Of a stretch of 64,000 nt of DNA, positions 19,505 to 28,976 are shown in pieces (position 1 is the first letter of the stretch; each line of letters opens with the position of its first letter). The position numbers were made by a program, and so were the translations under genes. The stretch comes from Klebsiella ornithinolytica NBRC 105727 = ATCC 31898 (GTDB taxonomy: Bacteria; Pseudomonadota; Gammaproteobacteria; Enterobacterales; Enterobacteriaceae), in NCBI RefSeq assembly GCF_001598295.1, contig NZ_BCYR01000006.1, positions 276,692 through 340,691 of the forward strand, given 5' to 3'. Below the pieces are notes generated by a model that did no database searches, was not told where the DNA came from, and saw only the letters and a program-made list of their open reading frames with translations.

Positions 19505-20565
19505 TCGGTAATCACGAACCGCGTCGGCGCAAAACAGTTCAGAATCCGGTGCACGAGGAAAACCAGCGTCAGCGTGACGATAAGCGAGGTGGTCACCGAG
19601 GTAATCCGGTATAGATCGCTGAAGATCAGATCCTGGTCCGGATGCAGGTTCTGGCCGAACATGATCCCGATGGTGGTGATGCTGGCGAAACCCACCCCGG
19701 CGCCTACCTTTTCCATCACGTGCAGGCGAGCGCTAAAGGCCAGACCCAGGCCAATCAACGGCATCATCAATACCATATGATTGCTGAAATCGTAGATAAG
19801 CAGCTGCACCACCAGAATATACAGGCAGGACAGCACCACCCCCGCGACGCGCCACACCGAGCTTATCACCGCGCCGCGGTAGTGCATCGGGAACAGGATC
19901 AGGATCCCCGCCATCAGCGCCGAAAGGGAATCGCTGAGATCGCAGATCTGGAAGACCACGAAAATCAGGGTGGCAACGGTGCCGGAGAGCAGCGATTCAT
20001 GCCGCACCCTGGCGGCGTCTTTCTCGATTCGCGGCGGCGGCTTACGCGGTTCGACGTCCGGAATCAGGTAATTCATTAACGCGCTGAGCGCCACCGCCAT
20101 CACGCAGGCTTCCATATTAGAGAACAGCAGCGTGTGCCAGTTGCTGGTGGGATAGCTCATAAAGTTGAGCATCGTGCTCTGACAGACCACCCCCATCGAT
20201 CCCAGCAGAAACAGCGGTCCCTGGCTCATGAAGCGAAAACGCATCACGTAGAGGCCAAAAACCACCAGCGTCATCACAATCGGCCATTGCGACAGATAGC
20301 CGACGATCAATACCATTTCAACGCAGTTTACTGCCGCACTAAAGATAAACTGCCTGGCGACGTGACGATTAAAAACCGGCACCAGCGACAGCAGCATCAG
20401 CGGATAGACCACAAAGAAGACGCCGTACTGCACATCGTAGAAGGTCGAGATACTCAGCGCTATCATCCCGGCAAAGGCGATCCGCAGCGTCTGACGAAAG
20501 TCATTCGCCGTGTAAACGATATTACCGTGCGGGGTGAAAACGCGAGCCAGCGTATTAATAGACAT
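19501..20565 (-). CDS. DUF2955 inner-membrane efflux component
   Basis: A 354-residue protein with around ten hydrophobic segments arranged as two repeats, as in DUF2955/FUSC-like aromatic acid exporters (AaeB-like). A cytoplasmic charged patch (DVEPRKPPPRIEKDAARVRHE) separates them. It overlaps the upstream HlyD gene by 11 bases, so translation is coupled. With the HlyD adaptor and MarR regulator it forms a three-gene efflux operon. The substrate is not indicated. Confidence 0.82.
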   Translation of the reverse strand: MSINTLARVFTPHGNIVYTANDFRQTLRIAFAGMIALSISTFYDVQYGVFFVVYPLMLLSLVPVFNRHVARQFIFSAAVNCVEMVLIVGYLSQWPIVMTLVVFGLYVMRFRFMSQGPLFLLGSMGVVCQSTMLNFMSYPTSNWHTLLFSNMEACVMAVALSALMNYLIPDVEPRKPPPRIEKDAARVRHESLLSGTVATLIFVVFQICDLSDSLSALMAGILILFPMHYRGAVISSVWRVAGVVLSCLYILVVQLLIYDFSNHMVLMMPLIGLGLAFSARLHVMEKVGAGVGFASITTIGIMFGQNLHPDQDLIFSDLYRITSVTTSLIVTLTLVFLVHRILNCFAPTRFVITD

Positions 20566-21622
20566 AGTGCAGCAGGCTCACCAGATGGATCTGCAGGCCG
20601 GCAAAGGTGCGGGCGAACGGACCCTCGCTGTTATAGAGCTGAACCGTGGCACGGGCGCCGGTCGGCAGCGGTTTGTCCAGCGGTTCATCAAGCGCGACGT
20701 GGATCCGCATCCGCTGGGCATCGCGCACCCAGCGGGTGGACTGCTCCGGCTGCGACAGCTGGCCGTTAACCTCTTCCTGGCCGGCTAAAATCCCGGCGTC
20801 GCTGCTGGTCACGTGCGCCGGAAATACTCTCCCCGGCAGCGCATCGAAAACCACCGCAGCGTCGGTATTCACCCCGGTGTGGCGCAGGCTCTTCTCACGA
20901 AAATCAGCGACGATATCGGTATGGTTGCTGACCAGCGCCAGCAGCGGCGTGGCGGCGGTAGCATACAGACCCGGATTGAGCTGCAGGTTGCTCACCATCC
21001 CGTCCGTTTCGGCATAGACTTTGCTCCAGCCAAGGTTGAGCTGCGCCTCTTCCAGCGCGTTGCGGTATTTTTGCAGCGTCACGTTACGGTTATCGTCGCG
21101 CTCTCCGCGCTGGATCAGCAGATTCTGGATGCTGGCATTCAGCGCGCTGACCGACTGTTCACTGGTCTGCCAGGTTGTGCGCACCTTATCGAGATCCGAT
21201 TGCGAAACGTTCTGCATGGTGCTCAGCCGCTGATAGCGATCCAGAGTCACTTTATCGTTGCGGGCGGTGAACTGCGCGGTGCGCAGGTTGGCGCGTGCGG
21301 CGGCAAGCTGGGCATCAAGCTGCTGATTACTCAGTTTTGCTTGCTCATAGGCGATCTGCGCGGCCTGGACTTTGTTGATAAACGGCGTCGGATCCAGCTC
21401 ATAGAGCAGATCCCCTTTCTTCACCTGGCTATTGTTGTGCACATAGACCTGCGACACATAGCCGGAGACACGTGGTGAAACGGGCGTCACGACCCGCATG
21501 ACGGTCGAGTCCGGCGTCAGCGGGATCCAGATATCGGCAACGATAAACCAGGCGAATATCGTCAGGAACGCGACAATACTTACCCTTACCCAGCGGGCAA
21601 ATTTTTGTTCAGGGGTCATCAT
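20555..21622 (-). CDS. HlyD-family membrane fusion protein
   Basis: A 355-residue periplasmic adaptor. One N-terminal membrane anchor (residues about 12-34) is followed by the first lipoyl half (VSPRVSGYVSQVYVHNNSQVKKGDLLYELD), a long alpha-helical hairpin rich in Gln/Ala, and the second lipoyl half (WSKVYAETDGMVSNLQLNPG). It would link the DUF2955 pump to the outer membrane in an EmrA/AaeA-like manner. Start codons ATG ATG are consecutive; the first was used. Confidence 0.9.
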   Translation of the reverse strand: MMTPEQKFARWVRVSIVAFLTIFAWFIVADIWIPLTPDSTVMRVVTPVSPRVSGYVSQVYVHNNSQVKKGDLLYELDPTPFINKVQAAQIAYEQAKLSNQQLDAQLAAARANLRTAQFTARNDKVTLDRYQRLSTMQNVSQSDLDKVRTTWQTSEQSVSALNASIQNLLIQRGERDDNRNVTLQKYRNALEEAQLNLGWSKVYAETDGMVSNLQLNPGLYATAATPLLALVSNHTDIVADFREKSLRHTGVNTDAAVVFDALPGRVFPAHVTSSDAGILAGQEEVNGQLSQPEQSTRWVRDAQRMRIHVALDEPLDKPLPTGARATVQLYNSEGPFARTFAGLQIHLVSLLHYVY

Positions 21623-21628
21623 AGTTTT

Positions 21629-22093
21629 TTAGATCTTGTTATCTTCTTCGCGGATTGTCCGCAAATTGCAGGCGATGTGATTTAAGGTGGCGCTGAAGGT
21701 GGCGAGATCCGCCGCAGGAATGGTCCGGGTGACGCGGGATTGATAGGTCTCAATCACACGATTCAGTTCTTCCAGTATCGACCGGCCTTCCGCCGTCAGC
21801 GTCAGCAGGCGTATGCGTTTGTCATATGGCGATGTGGAACGCACCAGATAGCCCTGGTTTTCCAGCTGCGTGAGGGTGCGCATCAGCGGCGGCAGTTCAA
21901 TACCCTGCACCTCCGCCAGTTCGCTGACCGAGACGTTATCCCCCAGCTGATGCAGCTGCATCAGCACCGTCCAGCTTGACTGGGTCAGGCCGGTATCGGT
22001 GATAGCAGAGTCAATAGTCGCGCGCCACTGGCGTACCACCATCGCCATCCGCATTCCCATCGGGCGGCGGGCGAACAGTTCGTCTTCGGTCAT
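21629..22093 (-). CDS. MarR-family repressor of the DUF2955 efflux operon
   Basis: A 154-residue MarR protein with the winged-helix core (VSVSELAEVQGIELPPLMRTLTQLENQGYLVRS, then the DKRIRLLTLT wing). It is the first gene of the operon with hlyD (6 bases away) and DUF2955. A perfect 9-base-arm palindrome lies 33 bases upstream and is the likely operator, so autoregulation of the efflux operon is expected. The ligand, probably a phenolic compound, is inferred from the family. Confidence 0.9.
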   Translation of the reverse strand: MTEDELFARRPMGMRMAMVVRQWRATIDSAITDTGLTQSSWTVLMQLHQLGDNVSVSELAEVQGIELPPLMRTLTQLENQGYLVRSTSPYDKRIRLLTLTAEGRSILEELNRVIETYQSRVTRTIPAADLATFSATLNHIACNLRTIREEDNKI

Positions 22094-22125
22094 GTTTCTT
22101 TCCTCAGTTAGCTGAGAAGAAAATA

Positions 22126-22145
22126 ATACTTATCAGGATAAGTAT
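22126..22145. promoter_or_regulatory. Palindromic operator upstream of the MarR gene
   Basis: ATACTTATC, a two-base centre AG, and GATAAGTAT form a perfect inverted repeat. Size and symmetry suit a MarR dimer, and it sits where the promoter of the MarR-HlyD-DUF2955 operon must be. Confidence 0.75.
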
Positions 22146-22199
22146 CAAGAAACGGTGGACGCAGAAGCATTAATTGATAAATATTGTGAATGTAATAAC

Positions 22200-22378
22200 C
22201 CTGGCGGACATTTCCCCGGTCGCGCTACCGCTTGCCGGGGCTATGGCCTCGTGCGGTTTTGTCGCCCGGACAGGTGCTCAGCAGCGCCTCCGGGAAAATC
22301 CCGGTCGCGCTGCGCTTACCGGGGCTATGAATTGGTCGCCCGGATAGCACGTTTACGCCGTCATCCGGGGAAAAGCGC
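22200..22378. repeat. Cluster of REP-like palindromes (BIME)
   Basis: Two related units each read CCCGGTCGCGCT...GCTTRCCGGGGCTATG (near 22217 and 22307). They are followed by a third stem, GCCCGGATA / TCATCCGGGG, around 22340-22373. This is typical of an enterobacterial BIME between divergent or convergent genes. Confidence 0.75.
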
Positions 22379-22383
22379 ATTTT

Positions 22384-22548
22384 TTAATTGAGCTGATCTC
22401 GCCTCAGCCCGACATCCTTGAGCTGTTCATCGCTCATTCGCTGCAAAATCCGTCGCGTTTGCTGCCGTAACCACCATTTTCTTATCATTCGGCCCAGTAA
22501 TACGAAGCCGATAAACGGCTGTTTTGCCCGGTTCTCGTGAAATTCCAT
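22384..22548 (-). CDS. yjiS: YjiS, small DUF1127 protein
   Basis: A 54-residue basic protein starting MEFHENRAKQPFIGFV and ending in the DUF1127 core MSDEQLKDVGLRRDQLN, the same length and ends as E. coli YjiS. A GAGG-type ribosome site precedes it (CCTC on the plus strand). DUF1127 proteins are small, Arg-rich and often RNA-associated; in other bacteria they affect phosphate and RNA turnover. The role of YjiS is not established. Confidence 0.9.
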   Translation of the reverse strand: MEFHENRAKQPFIGFVLLGRMIRKWWLRQQTRRILQRMSDEQLKDVGLRRDQLN

Positions 22549-22725
22549 CCTCTACCTCCTCGCCTTGCCAGAGGCTTTATCTTCGCGGATCTGAAGCCCA
22601 ACAATACAGATGCACAAAATACTTTTCTTTAACATACAGATTGATTAAAACGATATCTGCGTGGCTTTTTTTTCATCCATCTGTACTGGTTTATCTATCT
22701 GTATGGCGGCAATAAAGGATACAGC

Positions 22726-24138
22726 ATGACGCGTTACCAACATCTGGCCAGTCTGCTGGCAGAACGTATTGAGCAAGGGCTGTATCGCGACGGCGAAAAA
22801 CTGCCGTCGGTACGCAGCCTGAGTCAGGAGCACGGGGTGAGCATCAGCACCGTCCAGCAGGCCTACCAGACGCTGGAACAGCAGCGGCTGATCACCCCGC
22901 AGCCGCGTTCCGGCTATTTTGTCGCCCCGCGTAAAGCCCAGCCGCCGGTACCGCCGATGTCGCGCCCGGTTCAGCGCCCGGTGGAGATCACCCAGTGGGA
23001 TCAGGTGCTGACCATGCTCGACGCGCGCAATGATAAAACCATCATCCCCTTCGGCGGCGGCTCGCCGGACGTCACTCAGCCCAGCCTGAAACCGTTGTGG
23101 CGTGAGCTTAGCCGGGTGATTCAGCATAACCTCAGCGAGGTGCTGAACTACGACGAGCTGGCCGGGCGCCGCGAACTGCGTGAACAAATTGCCCGCCTGA
23201 TGCTCGACGGCGGTTCCGTGGTGACCGCCGATGATTTAGTGATCACCAGCGGCTGCCATAGCGCCCTGTCGCTGGCCCTGCTGTCGGTGTGCCAGCCCGG
23301 CGATATCGTTGCCGTCGAATCTCCGTCCTATTACGGTACCATGCAGCTGCTGCGCGGTCTGGGGATCAAAGCCATTGAGATCCCTACAGATCCGGACAGC
23401 GGGATCAGTATCGAAGCGCTGGAGCTGGCGCTGGAGCAGTGGCCGATCAAAGGCGTTATCCTGGTGCCGAACTGCAATAACCCGCAGGGTTTTATCATGC
23501 CGGATGCCCGCAAGCGCGCGGTGCTGACCCTCGCCCAGCGTCACGATATTGTCATTTTCGAAGATGATATTTACGGCGAGCTGGCCACCGACTACCCGCG
23601 TCCGCGCACCATTCACTCGTGGGATATCGACGGCCGGGTGATGCTCTGCAGCTCGTTTACCAAAACTATCGCGCCGGGCCTGCGCATCGGCTGGATCGCG
23701 CCAGGCCGCTACTACGATCGTCTGCTGCAGATGAAATACGCCGCCAGCGGGACCAACGTTCCTTCAACCCAGCTGGCCGCCTGTAACTTCATCCGCGAAG
23801 GCCACTACCATCGCCACGTGCGGCGGATGCGGCAGATCTACCAGCGCAATATGGAGATCTACACCTGCTGGCTGCGGGAATACTTCCCCTGCGGCATCTG
23901 CGTTACCCGGCCGAAGGGCGGCTATATGCTGTGGGTTGAGCTCCCCGAGCACGTCGATATGGTCTGCGTCGCGAAGCAGCTGTGCCGCCTGAAAATCCAG
24001 GTCGCGCCGGGCTCGCTGTTCTCGGCGTCCGGGAAATACCGCAACTGTTTAAGGATCAACTGCGCCCTGCCGCCGATCGACAAGCACCGGGAGGTGATGG
24101 TGAAGCTGGGGGAGGCGGTGAAGGTGGCGATGGAGTGA
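22726..24138 (+). CDS. yjiR: YjiR, MocR/GntR-type PLP-dependent regulator
   Basis: A 470-residue fusion of an N-terminal GntR winged helix (residues 1-70, LASLLAERIEQGLYRDGEKLPSVRSLSQEHGVSISTVQQAYQTLE) and a fold-type-I aminotransferase-like domain. NPQGFIMPDARKRAVL is visible, and SSFTKTIAPGLRIGW carries the PLP lysine. It is the length of E. coli YjiR. MocR proteins sense PLP or amino-acid derivatives and regulate transcription. The target is unknown; yjiS lies divergently upstream. Confidence 0.94.
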   Translation: MTRYQHLASLLAERIEQGLYRDGEKLPSVRSLSQEHGVSISTVQQAYQTLEQQRLITPQPRSGYFVAPRKAQPPVPPMSRPVQRPVEITQWDQVLTMLDARNDKTIIPFGGGSPDVTQPSLKPLWRELSRVIQHNLSEVLNYDELAGRRELREQIARLMLDGGSVVTADDLVITSGCHSALSLALLSVCQPGDIVAVESPSYYGTMQLLRGLGIKAIEIPTDPDSGISIEALELALEQWPIKGVILVPNCNNPQGFIMPDARKRAVLTLAQRHDIVIFEDDIYGELATDYPRPRTIHSWDIDGRVMLCSSFTKTIAPGLRIGWIAPGRYYDRLLQMKYAASGTNVPSTQLAACNFIREGHYHRHVRRMRQIYQRNMEIYTCWLREYFPCGICVTRPKGGYMLWVELPEHVDMVCVAKQLCRLKIQVAPGSLFSASGKYRNCLRINCALPPIDKHREVMVKLGEAVKVAME

Positions 24139-24167
24139 GTTTTTATTTCAACTAATTGGAACAATAT

Positions 24168-24956
24168 ATGCCCAGTAACCTAAAGTCATTCCTGATAAAT
24201 GCATTAAGTATTATGCCAGGATATGATTTCCTTTCGGAAATGTATATATTCATTAAACACCCGGAGATATATGATGGCACTCATGAATATGCTCCACTGG
24301 TAAACTCTGGCGCTAATCTTTTCAAGTCAATACTAATTGTAGGATCCTTGATAGCGGCATTCAGTTTCCTTTCAATAAAAGTAGCCCCCATAGCTAGTTT
24401 TAAATTAATATTTAATCAACTATACTGGTACACTCTTTTGTTAATTCAACCTATAAAGTTTGGTGTATTTTTCTGGCTGTGTATGTCTACAGTAACCAGA
24501 TTCAAAAAAAAAGTGTGGCACAGTGTTTACTTCTTTCAAGTAATTCAAACCTACGCGGTTATCAACATAATAGTTTTTTTCTTATTTTGCATCGCAATCA
24601 ACAGGGTTTTCCTTACTGGACATTTTAACAAACCATCCGGAAATATTGATCTAGTCATAGGTTTTATACTGTCGATGCTTGCTCTTATACTTACATACAG
24701 ATTATTAATAGTCCCATCATTCCATTACTTATCGATATACTACAAAAGACCAGCCAGTGCAGTTATCCTACTTTTATCACTAAGCATTTCTTATTATTTA
24801 TCCAGTCAAATAAGATTGGTAGACGGAAAGGAAATAATAAACAAAAAAGAATTTTGCGAATTATCTTATCATTTAAAAACCAATCCATTACACATTAATG
24901 AAATCAATAAAAACTTATTCTTGAATGCGTGTATAAATATCTTCTCCCGGTATTGA
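24168..24956 (+). CDS. AT-rich hypothetical multi-pass membrane protein
   Basis: A 262-residue protein with roughly five hydrophobic segments: near residues 50-70, 85-105, 125-150, 160-190 and 200-215. The soluble C-terminal tail contains [20 protein letters not shown]. The layout recalls Yip1-like or small permease-like proteins, but I do not recognise it. Base composition is strikingly AT-rich compared with yjiR before it and hsdR after it, so it was probably acquired with or beside the restriction island. I use the ATG at 24168; an upstream TTG would add four residues. Confidence 0.7.
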   Translation: MPSNLKSFLINALSIMPGYDFLSEMYIFIKHPEIYDGTHEYAPLVNSGANLFKSILIVGSLIAAFSFLSIKVAPIASFKLIFNQLYWYTLLLIQPIKFGVFFWLCMSTVTRFKKKVWHSVYFFQVIQTYAVINIIVFFLFCIAINRVFLTGHFNKPSGNIDLVIGFILSMLALILTYRLLIVPSFHYLSIYYKRPASAVILLLSLSISYYLSSQIRLVDGKEIINKKEFCELSYHLKTNPLHINEINKNLFLNACINIFSRY

Positions 24957-25002
24957 TAATTATGTAAAATCAGAAAGTTCCTGTTCACGTAAAGAGAGCA
25001 CT

Positions 25003-27432
25003 ATGGCCGACCTGAACCTGAGTACCCTGACGGAAGCAGACATCATCACCAAACGCGTTATACCCGCCATCCTCGATGCTGGCTGGAACGACACAACGCA
25101 AATCAGACAAGAAGTCAAACTCCGGGACGGCAAAGTCATCGTGCGCGGTAAGGTTGCAGCGCGTAGAACGGTGAAATCCGCCGATATCGTGTTGTATCAC
25201 AAGCCGGGCATTCCGCTGGCAGTCATTGAAGCCAAAGCCAACAAGCACGAAATCGGCAAGGGGATGCAGCAGGGCATCGAGTACGCGCGCCTGCTGGACG
25301 TTCCTTTCGTCTTCGCCACCAACGGCGACGGTTTTATTTTCCGCGATGCCACGGCAGCCGAAGGCGAGCTGCTCGAAAAACATATTACTCTGGACGAGTT
25401 TCCGTCGCCAGATGAACTCTGGCATAAGCTCTGCGTCTGGAAAGGCTACACCGCAGCCCAGCTCCCGGTGATTACCCAGGACTACTACGACGACGGCAGC
25501 GGTAAATCGCCGCGTTATTACCAGCTACAGGCCGTCAATAAAACCATTGAAGCCGTCTCTGCCGGGCAAAACCGCGTTCTACTGGTGATGGCTACCGGGA
25601 CGGGGAAAACCTATACCGCTTTCCAGATCATCTGGCGCTTATGGAAAGCGAAAAGTAAGAAGCGGATCCTGTTCCTCGCCGATCGCAACATTCTGGTCGA
25701 TCAGACCAAAAATAACGACTTCCTGCCGTTTGGCGCGGCGATGACCAAAGTCACCGGGCGCACTATCGATCCGGCATTTGAAATTCACCTCGCACTATAC
25801 CAGGCCATCACCGGCCCGGAAGAAGATCAAAAAGCCTTTAAACAAGTGGCGCCGGATTTCTTTGATCTGATTGTGATCGACGAATGCCATCGCGGCAGCG
25901 CCTCGGAAGACAGCGCCTGGCGCGAAATCCTCGACTACTTCAGCGCCGCCACGCAGGTTGGTTTAACCGCCACGCCGAAAGAGACTCATGAAGTCTCCAG
26001 CACCGATTACTTCGGTGATCCGGTGTATATCTATTCGCTTAAAGAAGGTATCGAAGACGGCTTCCTCGCCCCGTATAAAGTGGTGCGCGTCGATATCGAC
26101 GTCGATCTTCAGGGCTGGCGTCCCACCAAAGGCCAGACGGATAAAAACGGCGAGCTGATCGACGACCGTATCTACAACCAGAAAGATTTTGACCGCACGA
26201 TGGTGATTGATGAGCGCACCGAACTGGTGGCAAAAACCATCACGGATTACCTCAAGCGCACCAACCCGATGGATAAAACCATCATCTTCTGTAACGACAT
26301 CGATCACGCGGAGCGCATGCGCCGTGCGCTGGTCAATCTCAACCCGGAACAGGTGAAAAAGAACGACAAGTACGTGATGAAAATCACCGGCGATGACGAC
26401 ATCGGCAAAGCCCAGTTGGATAACTTTATTAACCCTAAAAAAGCCTATCCGGTTATCGCCACCACCTCCGAGCTGATGACCACCGGCGTGGATGCCAAAA
26501 CCTGCAAACTGGTAGTGCTGGACCAAAACATTCAGTCGATGACCAAATTCAAGCAGATCATCGGCCGCGGCACCCGTATCGATGAACGCTATGGCAAGCT
26601 GTGGTTCACCATCCTCGATTTCAAAAAGGCCACCGAACTGTTCGCCGATGAGCGCTTTGACGGCATCCCGGAAAAGGTGATGGAGACCACGCCGCAAGAT
26701 ATCGCCGACCCGGAGTCTGATTTTGAAGAGCAGTTCGACGAGCACGAGGAAGAGGCCGACGACGACATCACCGGTGCCGATGAAGATCCCGCGCCTTATA
26801 CCACCACCGGTTCAGACGATGTCGGTCCGTTGCCAGAAGACGACGAGAACAAGGTACGCAAGTTCCACGTCAACGGCGTCGCCGTCGGCGTGATCGCCCA
26901 GCGCGTGCAGTATTACGACGCCGACGGCAAGCTGGTCACCGAATCCTTCAAAGACTACACCCGTAAAACGCTGCTCAAAGAGTACGCCTCGCTGGATGAT
27001 TTCACCCGCAAATGGCAGGGCGCCGAGCGCAAACAGGCCATCATCAAGGAGCTGGAACAGCAGGGTATAATCTGGGAAGTGCTGGCGGAAGAGGTCGGTA
27101 AAGAGCTCGACCCGTTCGACATGCTGTGCCACGTGGTGTATGGTCAGCCGCCGTTAACCCGCAAAGAGCGGGCGGAGAACGTGCGTAAGCGCAACTACTT
27201 CACCAAATACTCCGACGCCGCGCAGGCGGTGCTGAATACGCTGCTGGATAAATACGCCGACACGGGCGTGCAGGAAATAGAGAGTATTCAGGTGTTGAAG
27301 CTCAAGCCGTTCGACAGCATGGGTACGCTGCCGGAGATCATTAAAAGCGGTTTCGGCGACCGTAACGGGTATAATCAGGCCATCAGCGAGCTGGAGAGCG
27401 AAATCTACCACCTACCGCCCCGCTCCGCGTAA
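25003..27432 (+). CDS. hsdR: Type I restriction enzyme, R subunit (type IB, EcoAI-like)
   Basis: An 809-residue HsdR. The N-terminal PD-(D/E)XK nuclease shows [15 protein letters not shown] near residue 70. The motor carries Walker [13 protein letters not shown] near 200 and the DEAD-box variant IDECHRGS near 292, with later helicase motifs (GRGTRID). The length is that of the EcoAI (type IB) group rather than the ~1170-residue EcoKI subunit. It cleaves unmodified DNA with HsdM and HsdS. It starts the hsdR-M-S operon. A long acidic stretch ([14 protein letters not shown]) lies before the C-terminal domain. Confidence 0.95.
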   Translation: MADLNLSTLTEADIITKRVIPAILDAGWNDTTQIRQEVKLRDGKVIVRGKVAARRTVKSADIVLYHKPGIPLAVIEAKANKHEIGKGMQQGIEYARLLDVPFVFATNGDGFIFRDATAAEGELLEKHITLDEFPSPDELWHKLCVWKGYTAAQLPVITQDYYDDGSGKSPRYYQLQAVNKTIEAVSAGQNRVLLVMATGTGKTYTAFQIIWRLWKAKSKKRILFLADRNILVDQTKNNDFLPFGAAMTKVTGRTIDPAFEIHLALYQAITGPEEDQKAFKQVAPDFFDLIVIDECHRGSASEDSAWREILDYFSAATQVGLTATPKETHEVSSTDYFGDPVYIYSLKEGIEDGFLAPYKVVRVDIDVDLQGWRPTKGQTDKNGELIDDRIYNQKDFDRTMVIDERTELVAKTITDYLKRTNPMDKTIIFCNDIDHAERMRRALVNLNPEQVKKNDKYVMKITGDDDIGKAQLDNFINPKKAYPVIATTSELMTTGVDAKTCKLVVLDQNIQSMTKFKQIIGRGTRIDERYGKLWFTILDFKKATELFADERFDGIPEKVMETTPQDIADPESDFEEQFDEHEEEADDDITGADEDPAPYTTTGSDDVGPLPEDDENKVRKFHVNGVAVGVIAQRVQYYDADGKLVTESFKDYTRKTLLKEYASLDDFTRKWQGAERKQAIIKELEQQGIIWEVLAEEVGKELDPFDMLCHVVYGQPPLTRKERAENVRKRNYFTKYSDAAQAVLNTLLDKYADTGVQEIESIQVLKLKPFDSMGTLPEIIKSGFGDRNGYNQAISELESEIYHLPPRSA

Positions 27433-27506
27433 CCACTCCCCTTTTGTGCCTTCTGCTGCCACCGCGTAGCAGAAGGCCTTATTGTTAATGAAACATGGAA
27501 CACATC

Positions 27507-28976
27507 ATGTCGATCAGTTCAGTTATCAAATCATTACAGGACATTATGCGCAAAGACGCCGGCGTGGACGGCGATGCGCAGCGCCTCGGCCAGCTCTCCT
27601 GGCTGCTGTTTCTGAAAATCTTTGACGCCCAGGAAGAGGCGCTGGAGCTGGAACAAGATAACTACCAGTATCCGATCCCGCAGCGCTACCTGTGGCGCAC
27701 CTGGGCGGCAAATGCCGAGGGCATTACCGGCGATTCCCTGCTGGAGTTCGTCAACGATGACCTGTTCCCGACGCTGAAAAACCTTACCGCGCCGATTGAT
27801 AAGAACCCGCGCGGCTTTGTGGTCAGGCAGGCGTTCAGCGATGCCTATAACTACATGAAAAACGGCACCCTGCTGCGTCAGGTGATTAACAAGCTGAACG
27901 AAATCGACTTTACCAGCGCCAGCGAGCGCCACCTGTTCGGCGATATTTACGAACAGATCCTGAAAGATCTGCAATCGGCAGGCAATGCCGGTGAATTTTA
28001 TACCCCGCGCGCCGTCACCCGCTTTATGGTCGATCGCGTCGATCCGAAGCTCGGTGAGTCGATTATGGATCCGGCCTGCGGCACCGGCGGCTTCCTCGCC
28101 TGCGCGTTCGATCACGTAAAAAATAACTACGTGCAGAACGTGGCCGATCACCAGACGCTGCAACAGCAGATCCACGGCGTGGAGAAAAAACAGCTCCCGC
28201 ACCTGCTGGCAACCACCAATATGCTGCTGCACGGCATTGAAGTGCCGGTGCAAATTCGTCACGACAACACCCTCAACAAGCCGCTGTCGTCGTGGGATGA
28301 ACAGCTGGATGTCATCGTCACCAACCCGCCGTTCGGCGGCACTGAAGAGGATGGCATCGAGAAGAACTTCCCGGCAGAAATGCAGACCCGTGAAACGGCG
28401 GATCTGTTTCTGCAGTTGATCATTGAAGTGCTGGCGAAAAACGGCCGCGCGGCGGTGGTGCTGCCGGACGGCACGCTGTTTGGCGAAGGGGTGAAAACCA
28501 AAATTAAAAAGCTGCTCACCGAGGAGTGCAACCTGCACACCATCGTGCGTCTGCCGAACGGCGTGTTTAACCCGTACACCGGGATTAAAACCAACCTGCT
28601 GTTCTTTACCAAAGGCCAGCCGACCAAAGAAATCTGGTTCTACGAGCACCCGTACCCGGCGGGCGTGAAGAACTACAGCAAAACCAAACCGATGAAGTTT
28701 GAGGAGTTCCAGGCCGAGATCGACTGGTGGGGTAACGAGGCCGACGGCTTCGCCAGCCGTGTCGAAAACGAGCAAGCGTGGAAGGTCAGCATCGACGAGG
28801 TGATTGGCCGCAACTTTAACCTCGATATCAAGAACCCGCATCAGGCGGAAACCGTCAGCCACGATCCGGACGAACTGCTGGCGCAGTACGCAAAGCAGCA
28901 GGAAGCGATCCAGACCCTGCGCCACCAATTGCGCGATATCCTCGGCGCGGCGCTCGCCGGTAAGGAGGCCAACTGA
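27507..28976 (+). CDS. hsdM: Type I N6-adenine methyltransferase, M subunit
   Basis: A 489-residue HsdM that matches recalled EcoAI HsdM very closely. It has the SAM-binding motif DPACGTGGFL near residue 190 and the catalytic NPPF motif near 270. I start at the ATG giving MSISSVIKSLQDIM, as in EcoAI; a longer frame adds four residues. It modifies the host's target sites and forms M2S1 with HsdS. Its stop overlaps the hsdS start (TGATG). Confidence 0.96.
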   Translation: MSISSVIKSLQDIMRKDAGVDGDAQRLGQLSWLLFLKIFDAQEEALELEQDNYQYPIPQRYLWRTWAANAEGITGDSLLEFVNDDLFPTLKNLTAPIDKNPRGFVVRQAFSDAYNYMKNGTLLRQVINKLNEIDFTSASERHLFGDIYEQILKDLQSAGNAGEFYTPRAVTRFMVDRVDPKLGESIMDPACGTGGFLACAFDHVKNNYVQNVADHQTLQQQIHGVEKKQLPHLLATTNMLLHGIEVPVQIRHDNTLNKPLSSWDEQLDVIVTNPPFGGTEEDGIEKNFPAEMQTRETADLFLQLIIEVLAKNGRAAVVLPDGTLFGEGVKTKIKKLLTEECNLHTIVRLPNGVFNPYTGIKTNLLFFTKGQPTKEIWFYEHPYPAGVKNYSKTKPMKFEEFQAEIDWWGNEADGFASRVENEQAWKVSIDEVIGRNFNLDIKNPHQAETVSHDPDELLAQYAKQQEAIQTLRHQLRDILGAALAGKEAN

